This document shows, piece after piece, positions 1 through 11,012 of a stretch of DNA of 62,000 nucleotides. This DNA comes from Diphasiastrum complanatum (taxonomy: Eukaryota; Streptophyta; Lycopodiopsida; Lycopodiales; Lycopodiaceae). The first letter of the stretch is position 1. Every line of letters starts with the position of its first letter. A program made the position numbers and the translations under genes. The notes below the pieces were generated by a model. It saw only the letters and a program-made list of their open reading frames with translations, was not told where the DNA came from and made no database searches. The stretch is taken from positions 4,202,111 through 4,264,110 of the forward strand of contig CM055100.1 of the NCBI GenBank assembly GCA_029204225.1, given 5' to 3'.

Positions 1-2
1 GC

Positions 3-654
3 TGGAATGCCTATATCTCCCGAGTTTATCCTGATGTACGCGAGCAGGATAACCTGCTGGATGAGCTTCAGATTTTCAGGCAGGAGACCTTGGGGTTCGC
101 CACTGGCCCGGCACTTTTGAGAGAGGGTAATAAACTGACCATGGTCCATTACAGTTTAAACTTGTTACTTCACATTTTACTGCACAATTAGTCAATCATA
201 TTGTAACTTGTTGGAACTTGGTTGCCACTTGCTAGCAGTAAGTACTAACTGCCCCTTGAACTGTGATTCAGGCCAGCTACGTCCCGTGTCATGGTGGTCA
301 AAGTTTGGGGTTGATGTCCCCAAATTGCGTCGCCTTGCCATCAGGATTCTCTCACAGGACTGCACTGCAGTCGCTTGTGAGATAAACTGGAGTGTCCATT
401 CCATGATTCACACGAAGAAGAGGAATCGACTCTCATCTGCACAGTTGGAGAGGTTGGTGTACGTACACGCCAACCTGAGACTTTTGGGTAGACTCCAGAC
501 CACCGCAGAGCCTATCCAGGTAACTTGTAAGCCGGCAAAGGTTCCAGAGTTGCCACCGAGAGACCGATCAGAGGAGGACGTGTACGCATTCCTCCATGAG
601 GAGGCCATGCAGAGTGCATGTGAGAAATTAGGATTGTCTAAGGTCTTGAATTAA
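3..654 (+). CDS. hAT-family transposase, C-terminal part (two exons, truncated at window edge)
   Basis: This is the 3' end of a hAT (DUF659-type) DNA transposase. Two exons are visible: 3-126 and 272-654, joined by an intron with GT at 127 and AG at 270-271. Both sides are phase 1 and the join gives an uninterrupted reading frame (ALLREG then QLRPVSWW). The second exon carries the classic C-terminal dimerisation block: SWWSKFG, LRRLAIRILSQ, ACEINWS and IHTKKRNRL, followed by LERLVYVHANLRLL. In the family this block mediates dimerisation of the transposase on its terminal inverted repeats. The BED finger and the first part of the RNase H-like core lie outside the window, so activity cannot be judged. 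The frame ends at TAA 652-654, although a further acidic exon may follow. The domain assignment is firm; the exact gene end is not. Confidence 0.8.
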
Positions 655-737
655 ATTTTCGAAGTTCGAACTAATTATCGTAATTTACTAATCTGCAAGC
701 AATAACATGTTTGTCCCTCTTTGTGTGCACTATGCAG

Positions 738-1033
738 GACCTGTCACTCGAACAAACCGTAGGAGGAGGGCGGGAGAGGATAGCAGCTCCCGTGCTCACA
801 GCCCTGACGACGAGGACGAGTCTGAGTCTGGGTCTGAGGCATCGTCAGGGTCAGAGTCCTCAAAGGAGGAGGAGTATGAGGATGAGGAGTCCGAGGAGGG
901 CGGGGATGAGGATGAGGGGCATCATACCTCTACCTCTGATGAGGATTTCGCAGCTGAGCCTACCACTCGAGAGGCCACAGCAGGCTCCACAACACCAGCG
1001 AGTGGGAGGAGACTCAGGCATAGGAGAGCTTAG
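738..1033 (+). CDS. possible last exon of the hAT protein: highly acidic tail
   Basis: An open frame follows a good acceptor (AG at 736-737) and ends at TAG 1031-1033. It encodes a basic patch (NRRRRA) followed by a long Asp/Glu/Ser tract and then a Thr/Ser-rich end. Plant DUF659/hAT proteins often end in an acidic tail, so this may be the true C-terminal exon. No donor found in 272-654 joins it cleanly: the strong donor near 643 is phase 0, while this frame needs phase 1, and the GTGAGA donor at 620 would create a stop. It could also be non-coding low-complexity sequence. Confidence 0.4.
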
Positions 1034-2081
1034 AGTGCTCACTGCTCAGTGTTCATGGTACATTAGATCATTGTAGTCTGTAGATGTATCATGTCACTAG
1101 ATGAGCATTGACTCTTGAGTTGTTTACAGTGTACACATCATGATTTATCATCATATACATCGCGCATTACATTGGTGACCGGACTCATGAGGCACCTTAT
1201 GTTATGATTCATGAATCATGATATATTATGGATTCTAGTTTGAACTTTGAAGTTTCTGATTCCTGAAGTTAAGTTTTAACTATGGTATGTACTATGCAGT
1301 CTGTTAGTTGATTATCTAATTACTAATGGTTAAAGGTTTAAACTTTAATCAACGTTTTACAATTTTGATTTTGGTATTTAATGTATTATGTTAGTTACAA
1401 CACAGTCCTAAGTCTCCTTAGCAAGAAGTGAGCACTTAGCAAATCCTTGTACCTAGGGGCCAAGATATGGTTACAAGTTACAACTTACAACTTAGTGCAG
1501 TTCTCTTAAACTTGGGTCATAATGTCATTCTGTTTTGAAAATTGATACGACAGGTCACAAAGATCTTATTATCATGAATCCTTATATCTGTAAATTTAGA
1601 GGAAAATTGAAATTGTTTAGCTATTAAGTATCTATAATATGTACAGTGAATATTTGACTCTTTTTTTTGAAGAATGGAAAAAATAGGTTCAAACCGTTTT
1701 CCGATTTGAACCTGGCCTGGCGGTTCAAACCTCAAAGAATTGATTCGAACCGGCCGGTTCAAATCGACCTGTTCAAATCGGGATGCAACCTTGGATGGTT
1801 TCAGCTATTCCACAAGAAGTATACAATTCCTTTTGCCAATCTAAGGAAGGCTCCTTCTAACTCTTTCTATCGTTTTCTAACATAAAACAAAATCAGTAAA
1901 TCTGCAAACCATTGGCATCAAAACACCATTTCAAAACTGATTTCTGATATCTATTGGAAAAGCATGTCCACCATTCAACTACGGTTTAGTTAGTATTAAA
2001 CTCAAAAAAAAAAAAAAATGGCCATTACCCCTCTTTCCACAAAAAAAAAAAAAAAATTGTGATCTGGGTTGCGGATCGCTG
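1034..2081. other. spacer with no recognised gene
   Basis: AT-rich sequence without a supported coding region. Around 1684-1790 it holds repeated GGTTCAAA and TTCGAACC words in both orientations, like the array near 15.5 kb. Two poly-A runs lie at about 2006-2019 and 2041-2056. Confidence 0.5.
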
Positions 2082-2137
2082 ACGTTCCGGATCGCGCGAT
2101 CCGGAACGTTTTTGCAGCGGATCGCGATCCGCTGCAA
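2082..2137. repeat. two adjacent perfect palindromes
   Basis: 2082-2109 is a 28-base perfect palindrome centred on GCGC and flanked by ACGTTCCGGATC. 2112-2137 is a 26-base perfect palindrome centred on TCGCGA and flanked by TTGCAGCGGA. They are only two bases apart and share the core GGATCGC. Both could extrude as hairpins. They are far more GC-rich than the sequence around them. No coding frame is involved. Confidence 0.85.
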
Positions 2138-4416
2138 CTGAGGTTCTACTTATAGATTGTTAGGCAGGAATGGTCAATGCCAAAAAGCGTCCAATAGTTT
2201 GTATGCCATGGCTGATGCTAAAAAGGACCCAATAACATACATTCAATATTGAGAAAAGGATATCAAGGCTTTCATGATTTTGTGGATCCATGATTCTTAA
2301 CTTTCAAAGATGCCAAACAGATGACAAAAAGGATCTGTCAGGAGCTGTTGATTTTCGAATGAATCTAACGCTGAAGATGTTACACAAGCATCATCTCAGA
2401 AAATGTCAACTGTCAAGCTCCAATGCTAATCACGATTCATTTGTCTAAGACCTCCCTTGTTGTGCTCGTGCGTGGTGCCATGAATGATGATAGTGATTTG
2501 CTTGATAAGGATGGCAAACAAAATAGTTAGAAACCTTTCACATGGTATGCAACCAATGAATCCACCACCTTGAAGATATATAATATTCTCTTTGAAAAAA
2601 TCCTTGCACTTTAGTAAAAGCAAAATATATCTCATTTGTAACAATGTTTGACTAGAAAGAGATAGATCAAATTTCAAGAATGAGAAAAATTGAGCATTAA
2701 CTATAGAAAGAAATTTACCTGCAAGAAAGATGAAACTAAAGGTTGAAAAAAATTCACTAACTCTACAAAACTTACCCTTATTGGATTATAAGTGTACATA
2801 AAGGATTGGCAAAAGCAAAATCAAAGTTGTCAAGGCTTTGATCCAAGGGATGCCCTTTTCTTTTGGAGGGCCCTGCTCGCTTGTGGGGGGGGCTGTCTAT
2901 GATGGCTTCGTTCGTTCCCTGCTGCTGCTGCTACTACTATTGCTACTACTAGTACTAGTATTAATAATAAATACTATAAAATTATACTTTCACTGCCCTT
3001 CCTCTTCCTCCTTCGTAGCCCTTCCTCCCACAGCACTTTTTAAAGTTTGAAGTGAATTTGTAGTGACTTGAGGAATAATCTCTCATCACTATTTAGATTG
3101 AATAATTACAGAGACAATTCAGCTTAGACCAGTATGGCATAATATTAGTTCAATATTAGCTTACACTTAGCCACAGATATTGTCTTTATTATCATTCTTA
3201 TGGAGACCACCATATTGCTATCATGCTTCAATGCTTGATCACTCTATTTGCAATATGCTCTCCGATTCATGTTTTGGCTAGAACTTGGTATTAAAAGCAG
3301 TTTCCAGCGTGGGAAAAACAAGTTGAAGCAATAGCTCGTGGGCAAAATGAACCACAATAGATAGAAAAAGCTCTGAAATTTCGGCATGCTTTACTGAAAA
3401 CTGAGAAGTCTTCAAGTTTTCACAACTCAGCCTAGGCTCTGACAAACACATTGGACGCCAATTAAATGTATTCCTCTGTTACAGGCTATCACAAGATCAG
3501 TGATTCGTAATATCTCACTACAAGGTGTCTACTGGTTGTTCCTAATTACAATGAATCTATAGGGTGTTTCTTAATCCTTCCTATCATCCTTTATATGTTA
3601 ATGATTGAATGATTCTAGCTCTTACAGAAAAAAATACATGTTCAAGTTTTGAGTTACTCAGTTCTTGCATGTTCTCTAGACTTGTATCCACATACACACA
3701 TAGAAGTCCAAAGTGGCTTATCAGGCTTTTATTACATAGCATTTCAATGTTGTGTTTGGGGTAATACCTGACATAACAAAAAGGAGACGTGAAACTTTCA
3801 ACCCGATGGAGTGCAACCACAAAGTCTTAGACCATCAGCTTTAGTTAAATACTGTTCAATGTGCAGTAACATACATGAAAGACCATCATTTCAACCTTAT
3901 CAGGATTCTTTGTTGACTTGCAACTAAATAGGACCATACATGGCACTAGTCGTATTGTCCATATTACCGAATTCGAGTGGATTCTTTCTATCTTCAGTGT
4001 CCAGCTTCTGGGAATTAACAGCCGTCTTCTTCTCCAACAATCTAGTTCACAGACAATCAATAAGATTATGCTTATGCAATCTGAAACATCGAAAATCAAC
4101 TAAAGAGTTTGAGGTAAGCATCAGCAACAAACTTGCAAAGCAAAAACTAGAATCAAAATATCCAATTCAAAAGGAAAAAAACACATCAATCACAAAAATT
4201 TGGAAAATCTCTAAAGAGAAGCTCGGGTTATGAACATGTCTGCTACTGCAGCATACAAACATATCATCTTTTCTCAATTCCCACACTCAATGTAAATATT
4301 GCGTACTCGAAAGAAACTTTGAATCACTGATTGTTTCTGTCTGATATACTTCCGCTAATTAGCAGCACTTCAGCAATACTCAATCATCAATTGACTAATC
4401 TATTTAACTTCAAAAG
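2138..4416. other. gene-free spacer
   Basis: No supported gene, RNA gene or element was recognised. The only structure noted is a degenerate CTG/CTA/ATA trinucleotide run at about 2921-2970. Short open frames here look like chance frames. Confidence 0.5.
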
Positions 4417-4837
4417 TGATCAACTATTTATACTAGCTAGGAATGCAAAATGGGCATATCCAAATGATAGTTCACGGCGGTTGTTTGGCCATGGATCGTT
4501 ATTGGCACTCAGCCATATTGAGCTGTAAATTGCAATTGGCACTTAGCCATATTGCGTTGTCACTTATCCAGTTAGGTTACCCGGCAATTACTTGCTAACT
4601 ATAATTAGAGCAAGTCGTTAGCTTCAAAACAAGTGGCACCATGATCTGTTAATCTTCGACAAATATTTGTCGACCCTTTGATAGTCGCTCGATAATTGTC
4701 ATTGTCGTTGTTGACCCACCTATTGGCAATTCCCGTGTATTTCTGCAATTTGTGCAATAACACGAGTAAATATGCAAAAACTGGATAAATGAATGGATGT
4801 AGATTGATAATCGGATTATAAGGATAATAATCCAACA
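4417..4837 (-). repeat. 3' LTR of the copia remnant
   Basis: Direct repeat of 5827-6255 with scattered substitutions. Its TGTTGG start at 4837 (minus strand) abuts a polypurine tract at 4838-4850. The last few bases expected at the outer end (TGTTAGGAA on the plus strand) are missing or changed. Confidence 0.75.
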
Positions 4838-4879
4838 CTTCCCCTTAAACTAAATCCATGAACGCCTTGATCTTGAAAC

Positions 4880-4959
4880 TTAGAATTGTACAAAATCTTG
4901 TGCATCCAAGCTCAATGCCTTAGTGAAAATATATGTCGTCATGTCATGCGTTCGACAGT
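4880..4959 (-). pseudogene. copia polyprotein C-terminal remnant
   Basis: The minus strand reads MTTYIFTKALSLD and then QDFVQF before a TAA at 4880-4882. This matches the shape of the copia pol end (ADIFTKALP-type motif after RNase H). It lies just upstream of the polypurine tract, as expected. Only about 25 codons remain; immediately upstream the frame runs into telomere-like repeats. Confidence 0.6.
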
Positions 4960-4962
4960 ACT

Positions 4963-4983
4963 TAAACCCTAAACCCTAAACCC
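4963..4983. repeat. short interstitial telomere-type repeat
   Basis: Almost three units of CCCTAAA, the Arabidopsis-type plant telomere repeat, lie inside the copia remnant next to its broken pol end. This is compatible with repair of a double-strand break using telomeric sequence, or with chance duplication. Confidence 0.7.
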
Positions 4984-5700
4984 ACAAACCTCAAGCGGAG
5001 ATCCATGGAGTAAAGCGAAAGAACATACAACCAGATCACCAATAGCGAAGGAACCATCAACCATGGACCCGCGAAGAACCCCAGAGAAATCAACAGGAAC
5101 ATCGGCCATAACGGACTCCAAAGATGGAGATATAGAGACCAATGGAGAAGATACTGCACCAACCGCTGAACCAGGAGCGATATCTAAAGTATGCGTAGGA
5201 GCAATAGTAGAAACACCATCAAGGTATGCGGTATCAGTATCAATGAAACCAGGAATGACCACTGAACATGGTATCTGTGAATCAAGGCATATAGGCGCAA
5301 GACACTCAGCAGCACCCTGTAGATCTCGAGCAACATCAATGTGTAGAGCTAGAGCAACACCAAGGTACTAAGCATCAACCTGTAAAGCTGACTCTAAGTC
5401 GCTATGTGTATCCCTCTCGATCTGAGAGTCGATCACTATACAAGAAGACTCAACAGGTATAGATATGTGTGACTCAATCTCAATAGAACTATGTGACTCG
5501 ACAACAGGACTATGTGACGCGACAATAGGACTATATGTCTCAACAATAGGACTATGTGACTCTATTACTATCTGAGGACTAGGTGAAAACTCAACCTCAC
5601 ATGCAGATGGTAACGCAAAAAGAGTGGTAGCAAATACAAGATCTTCTAAAAATATGCCCCATTTCATAAGAGGATGAGTGCGACGATAGATGAAAACCAA
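4984..5700 (-). pseudogene. Ser/Pro/Val-rich internal sequence of the copia remnant
   Basis: Two open minus-strand frames (5368-5700 and 4969-5262) are in different registers. The first contains a repeat of about nine residues of the form SHSPIVE, repeated five to six times. Such a linker would fit the variable region between integrase and reverse transcriptase of a copia polyprotein, but no catalytic motif is present. It may simply be low-complexity non-coding sequence. Confidence 0.3.
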
Positions 5701-5826
5701 ACTTTAGCATGGCCATCTAACCACAAAGAAGCTATCATGATTTTCATAACATCTGAACATGAATTAAGTGAAAAAATATTCCTCAAAATTATTCACCCAG
5801 TCGGTGAATTCGGCAATACCACAAGA

Positions 5827-6255
5827 TGTTAGGAATGATCAACTATTTATACTAGTTAGGAATGCCACATGGGTTTATCCAAATGATAGTTCAGGGTATT
5901 GCTTGGTCGTTGATCGTTATTTGCACTTAGCCATATTGAGTTGTAGATCGCAATTGGAGCTTAGCCATATTGTGTTGTCACTCATCCAATTAGGTTACCC
6001 GGCAATTACTTGCCAACTATGATTAGAGCAAGTCGTTAGCTTCAAAACAAGTGGTAACATGATTTGTTAATCTTCAACAAATATTTGTCGACCCTTCAAT
6101 AGTAGCTTGATAATTGTCATTGTCGTTGTCGACCCACCTATTGGCAATTCTTGTGTATTTCTACATACTGTGCGATAACGCGAGTAAATGAAAAGAAACT
6201 AGATAAATGAATGGGTGTAGATTAATAGTCCAATTATAAAATTAATAATCCAACA
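5827..6255 (-). repeat. 5' LTR of the copia remnant
   Basis: 429 bases with termini TGTT...AACA, a TATAAATAG box on the minus strand, and extended similarity to 4417-4837. A weak TGGTATT match to the tRNA-iMet primer site lies just inside it on the minus strand. Confidence 0.75.
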
Positions 6256-7018
6256 ATAAATATCCTCCTACTTTCGTGTAATTCTCCCATTATCTAAAAC
6301 CCATGACAACTTCATCAAAAATGAAGTTAACACTATTTAAATTCATCATCAGTTATCTTGAAAGTTGAAATAAATATCATTTTAAAAAACACACCACACA
6401 TAATCGAGCAACCCCAAGGCAATGCCAAAACATAAAGTTCCCAAAGAATCACAAGTCAAGAATTTCGTCGAGTTTTAAAGTTTCCCTATTTTCCCAGTTT
6501 CTCTGAGAATTTTGAGAACAAAAGTTAATCTTTTCGATTTGTCTAGCAGAAGCTCGAACTTTTAAAAAAAAATCAATCAATCCAAATTGCCTGTCGACTA
6601 CGCACCATAGAAATTGAATTTTTCTCGTGCCTAAAACATTCATCAATGCTAAATTCTAATGGACTTACTACACAAATCAGCAAGACTACTAGAGCATATC
6701 AGTTGCAAAGACCACCATCTGTGGCACTTAAACCCTTGCACATTGAAAAACCCATGCATTCCAAGATGTTTTAACTGATAAAGTTAACATGTTGGAAGAC
6801 CATCACAGCATGGTCTAGCCTTACCATCAATTTCTTGTGTTTCCAAAATGGCATGATACAATACAGCCATCTATTTTATGATTCTAAAGGTCTTTGAAAC
6901 ATGATCAAGCAAGTAAAAGCTATCACAAGAGAAAATTCAGATTCACCAAGATAATGGAACCACTATAAAGGTAACTAACATTAAACTTGTATAAAAAAAA
7001 AAAAGTGTTTCTTTTGTC
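6256..7018. other. spacer downstream of the WD40 gene
   Basis: AT-rich sequence without a supported feature. The 3' untranslated region of the minus-strand WD40 gene should lie in its right-hand part. No clear AATAAA on the minus strand was pinned down. Confidence 0.4.
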
Positions 7019-9793
7019 TTACTTTGTTTTTATATCCTCAAGTGACAACCGCCCTTCTTGACTGCCATCCTGTGGAATATCCACCTCTTCCGGCTTTATT
7101 CTGGCTGTTCCAGTTCCGGATGCAAAGTACGGGTTGTTGATGTTGAAAAGCAAAATAATCATGCGACAAGACGACATACAATAAGAACACCGTACCCAAA
7201 ATAGAGCCAGACTAGGGAAACCTAAGTGACACTTACTAACATAAAAAGAAACAGGACTGACAAAAAAAATCAAGTGGAATAAGATACAGCCAAAAATTCA
7301 AATACAAAGCGTAAATTAATAGATCCAGCAATTTCAAAGGTGGATGCATCGTACTTAAGGATTCAGGAAAAGGTCAAACGAGATATGATTATGATCATTG
7401 CCAAGAAAAATGATGAGAACATTCAAAAGATGCCAATCAGCTATAGAGAACAGATTAATTGAATAATAAAAAGAGACTATTTTGGTGCTATGTGCTTGAG
7501 AAAATCTTTCTAGAGGCAGCACTGTATGGTCCACTAGAGTATTAATTTCTACTTAACTTGTTCATGCCTCAAATTATGCCTGAACCAGAAAAATGGTCAT
7601 CAAAACATATCTAATCTAGCTGCTCATAGAAGGTGACGTAATTACGAGTTACAAATGTCCAACTTACTCTTTAAAGTACCACTACTAACAAGACAAGTGA
7701 GTCTTGCTTTTGTCTCTGCTTCCATCAGCGGAGTTCTCTTGTTCTGTGTCTCCTTATCCTGCATCATTCTTATGTCCCATACTCGCACAAAGCCATCAGA
7801 AGATGCTGATGCAAAAGCATATCCCCCATCATTTGAACTGTTGGCTTTGCCCAAAAAAGCTAGACCTTTAATCCTACTTGAATGTGCATTGGGGATCTCA
7901 AATGCTAGCTTCCCACTCCCTAGATCCCATCCACTGATTGTGCAATCTTCACCTCCTGTGAACAAAACTCCATCCTGGTCATACATCAAGGCTTGTTATA
8001 TAAAGAATCAGTAATGAATCTCTGCTTGAAGAGAACTACAATCAGTAACTAGCCCGCCAAAATTTCAACTCCACATACATACGGCCATAACATGTCCATC
8101 TTTGACCATCATATTGTGACAATAGTGTTTAATATTCTCAAGTTGAAAATGAAGTAGAAATAGGCTCAATAAAGCTGCAAGAAGGGTTTCTAAGCATCAT
8201 TGAAAAGCTTGAAATGCAACAAAGTGGTGACCTGATTAAGAATCTCAAGATAAAAATTCATTTATCAAAAAACGAAGATGAACGCAGAACTGAAATGAAC
8301 GTATACTACCTCAAGAGATAGGTGAATGACAACACTATACGATTTGAAAACAAACCACTGGTCTAGCAGGGTTGATTCACCGAGAAAACTAACTAAGTTG
8401 CGAAAAGGAAAATCCAAAACTAAAGGTACCCATGGCCATTCCTGCCAGATTCAAAAGCTAGGACAAATCCTGGACCTAGCTCCAAACAAAAGAAAATAAC
8501 ATGTTCATGTTATATCTTGCAAATTTGACAAGTATAGATAGGCTATAGGCACAGAAGGTAAGCTTACCCAATATTTTGCGACCTCTAGTTGACAAAACCT
8601 AAGTAATTATTTGAAATCTCTTCACGTGAGAAGAGTATTAGGTAAATCAGCACAACAAAACAAAAAGAGAGATCAATATGATGTAGAACGATATTCTAAA
8701 TAGCAGCCATCAAAAGCAATCTGACTTATCTAAGCTGCTCAATCATCAAACAATGATATTGTGAGAACTTAACACCTATTTAGATTATTTCAAGACCAAC
8801 GACTAAGCATTGGGGTTGTGCCTACCTGTAGGGGTCCAGATAAACAATAATCTCAAACTTCAATAATAGATTTCTAAGAACGAATAAATGTTCCAATCGC
8901 CCAGACCATATGGTAGAATGTCAAATAATAATTTCCAGGCAAAAGGCCCAAGGAGCTGTCAATAACATAGAAGCAGCCTATTAAGAGTTGGTAAAATTGT
9001 CCATCTGAATGGAATTAGGAAAAATGATCTCCTAAAGACACACTAAACACATCCTTGCTAATATCTATCAACCAGAGCAGAAATATAACCTCCGGAAAAA
9101 TCTTCACTATTAGAATGCCATCTTTTATCGAATATTTCAAATTAGAGGGCTGACCTTATCTGTGGCCATGCACAGCACATGCTTTAGATGTACAAAACTC
9201 TGATGCAAGTGCCCATCTTCCGCATTGTAAGTCTCCACTACTTGACCTTTGGCCATTGCGTAAGTATCTCCTTTTTTAGGGCAGAAATTGATAATCGTGG
9301 CCTCGTTCGGTAGCTTAGTCGTGAAGCTGCACCTACCTTTTATCAAATTCCACATCCTGAAATGCCCATCTCTTTCCACAGACAGGGCCAATCTGCCGGA
9401 CGGATGAATTGCAAGATCGTTCATCGCAGCTTTGGCCTTCATGCTCTTCAAACGAACCCAAGAATCTGTATCCCAAATGCAAATGCTTGCATCTTCAGAC
9501 CCACTAAACAAATGGGTAGCATGGTCGATTCCAGTCTCTGGCACATAAAATTTGAGACAAGTCACCGCACTTTTGTGCGCTGACAGCGAGCCCATGTCGC
9601 GGTGCGCATGAAGATCGAAAACCTTGATGGTGTCATCGGAGCTCCCAGTGACAAGAACACCCCCTGAAGCAGCAATGCACTTGATGGGCCCCAGATGGGC
9701 AGGATAAGAGAAGGCAGGCTGAAGCTTTTCACTTTTCTGCTTCACCTGCCAGCCCCAAAGGAAGCGCTCATATGACCCCGCAACAATCTTCAT
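7019..9793 (-). CDS. PAK1IP1: PAK1IP1/MAK11-like WD40 protein, three exons
   Basis: The predicted protein has 343 residues: exon 1 is 9155-9793 (residues 1-213), exon 2 is 7668-7974 and exon 3 is 7019-7104. Intron 1 (7975-9154) is phase 0, from AAG/GTCAGC to CCAG/GAT. Intron 2 (7105-7667) is phase 1, from GTAAGT to ACAG/CC. The N-terminus IVAGSYERFLWGW is diagnostic of the PAK1IP1/MAK11 family. WD-type blade ends are seen at residues 50-61 (GSSDDTIKVFDL), 97-108 (SGSEDASICIWD), 138-149, 219-230 (TGGEDCTISGWD) and 269-280 (SASSDGFVRVWD); IHPSGRLALSV is at 129-139. In yeast and animals this nucleolar protein acts in 60S ribosomal subunit assembly. The length fits plant members. The last exon ends TAAGAC, which could also be a donor, so a further C-terminal exon is possible. 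The start codon is chosen by family alignment. This is the only convincing host gene in the window. Confidence 0.88.
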
Positions 9794-9839
9794 ATCCCTG
9801 TCTCTCCCTTTCTGTCAACTGACCTTATCTGGAGCTTTT

Positions 9840-10085
9840 GCACCTGTGCCCTAAGCCTAAAAGTAGGAAAACAGGAAACCACAAGCCTCACAGCAGAAAT
9901 AACACGCAAATGCACAACTTAATCTGCCGACTTGCAAAAACCAGGAAATCTGCACAAATAGATCAACCCTTTATCTAGAGTTTCTGTACCTGTGCCCTAA
10001 TCCTAAAGTTGAGAAAACAGGAAATCACATAATTTACACAAATGTAATCTCAATGTGCTGATTTGCAAGAAACAAGGTAATCTTT
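9840..10085. repeat. tandem duplication in the 5' flank of the WD40 gene
   Basis: About 120 bases starting near GCACCTGTGCCCTAA (9839-9960) recur diverged at 9985-10085. Both copies share CCTGTGCCCTAA, GAAAACAGGAAA and TTGCAAGAAAC-like words. The duplication lies just upstream of the start codon, in what should be 5' UTR or proximal promoter. Confidence 0.65.
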
Positions 10086-10220
10086 TAACACCTTGATGTT
10101 GGCATTTTGCAAACAAATCTACTTCACAAGAAAGTGTTGACTCCTGAGATTGTAAGAAGCTGATATGAGCAAACCCAGAGATGAATCGACTCCGCGTTTG
10201 ATCACAGCGAAACGAAGAAG

Positions 10221-10293
10221 TGGGCTACGAAAAGGAACCGCCTGACACAAAATTTGAAAAGCTGTAACCGGAAAAACCCTCCCTAAACCCTAA
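10221..10293. promoter_or_regulatory. site II motif and telo-box upstream of the WD40 gene
   Basis: TGGGCT (10221-10226) and AAACCCTAA (10285-10293) lie about 430-500 bases upstream of the start codon. In plants these two motifs are known to co-occur in promoters of ribosomal-protein and ribosome-biogenesis genes, which matches the proposed function of this gene. Their role here is inferred from position only. Confidence 0.45.
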
Positions 10294-10539
10294 AATAGTT
10301 TGTCCTATGAAAATCAAATTAAATAAGGTCCATTTTACATTACATGCCTTGCCAAGTTCAAAATTTAAAATAGAGCTCTCTTATTTCTTATTGGTCCAAG
10401 AAAAAAAAATGACAATTCCCACATTAGTTCACACTCACATCCATTTGTCGCTATGTGTGTACACGACATGGTAGGGACCCGCGTGTTGGGCATTTGGCTA
10501 CTCAGCCCAATGATGAAGCATTTAAGGGGGTTCGGCGAA

Positions 10540-10820
10540 GTATTTTCACGAGCACCGGCGGGGCCAGGGTCCCGGATAGCGGGGGCGCGCCACGGGCAGC
10601 AGGCGGGGGTGGACGCCGGACAGCGACATGGGAGCCGACGAGCAACGCTCCGGTGGGCGCCGACCAGAGGGAGCCGCGTTGCGGGTGGCCCCAATGGGCG
10701 TCAGGCAGCGTGCAGGTGGGTGCCGAGCAGTCCCAGTGGCACCGAGCAGGTGGGATGGGCGTAGAACAACGCGCAGATGGGCACTGGGAGGTGGGATCCA
10801 CGCCCGAGCACCCTTCTCCT
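10540..10820. repeat. GC-rich island with degenerate short repeats
   Basis: This stretch is strikingly GC-rich compared with its surroundings. It repeats variants of GGTGGGYGCCGANCAG and CGCAGATGGGC. Long open frames exist on both strands, but they are of the Pro/Arg/Gly-rich kind that GC-rich DNA gives by chance, and no domain is recognisable. Confidence 0.55.
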
Positions 10821-11012
10821 CGACACTTGTGCATGTGAGGAAATGGGCATGTTTCCATATATATGCCCCTCCCTGTACAGATGCTTATGGGATAATGTTT
10901 TTGTTGTCTGGACACGTGGCGCCTAGGCAGCCAATTTACAAAAAAAAAAAAAACATGGTGGACAATGCACTGGGCCAAACGGCCCCGTGCTCCTTAGACG
11001 CGAGGGCAGCAA

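Larger units (their letters stand above)
4417..6255 (-). mobile_element. decayed Ty1/copia element with two LTRs and a short internal region
   Basis: Two direct repeats of about 0.43 kb (4417-4837 and 5827-6255) flank about 1 kb of internal sequence. On the minus strand each LTR starts TGTTGGATTATTA and the 5' copy ends CCTAACA. A TATAAATAG promoter box lies near that end. A purine tract (AAGGGGAAG) lies directly before the downstream LTR, which fixes the orientation as minus. A remnant of the polyprotein end is visible next to that tract. The internal region is much too short for a full copia polyprotein (about 4 kb), so the element is deleted and non-autonomous. No target-site duplication was found, and the outer end of the 4417 copy is eroded. 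Confidence 0.75.

Noticed and set aside
10915-10931. TGGCGCC followed by TAGGCAGCC, resembling a tRNA-Asp primer site
   Set aside because: Only the first seven bases match the element F site and no LTR pair was found around it.
10502-10978. 158-codon minus-strand open frame (and overlapping plus-strand frames) in the GC-rich island
   Set aside because: Open on both strands with Pro/Arg/Gly bias typical of GC-rich DNA; no domain, no splice or start support.
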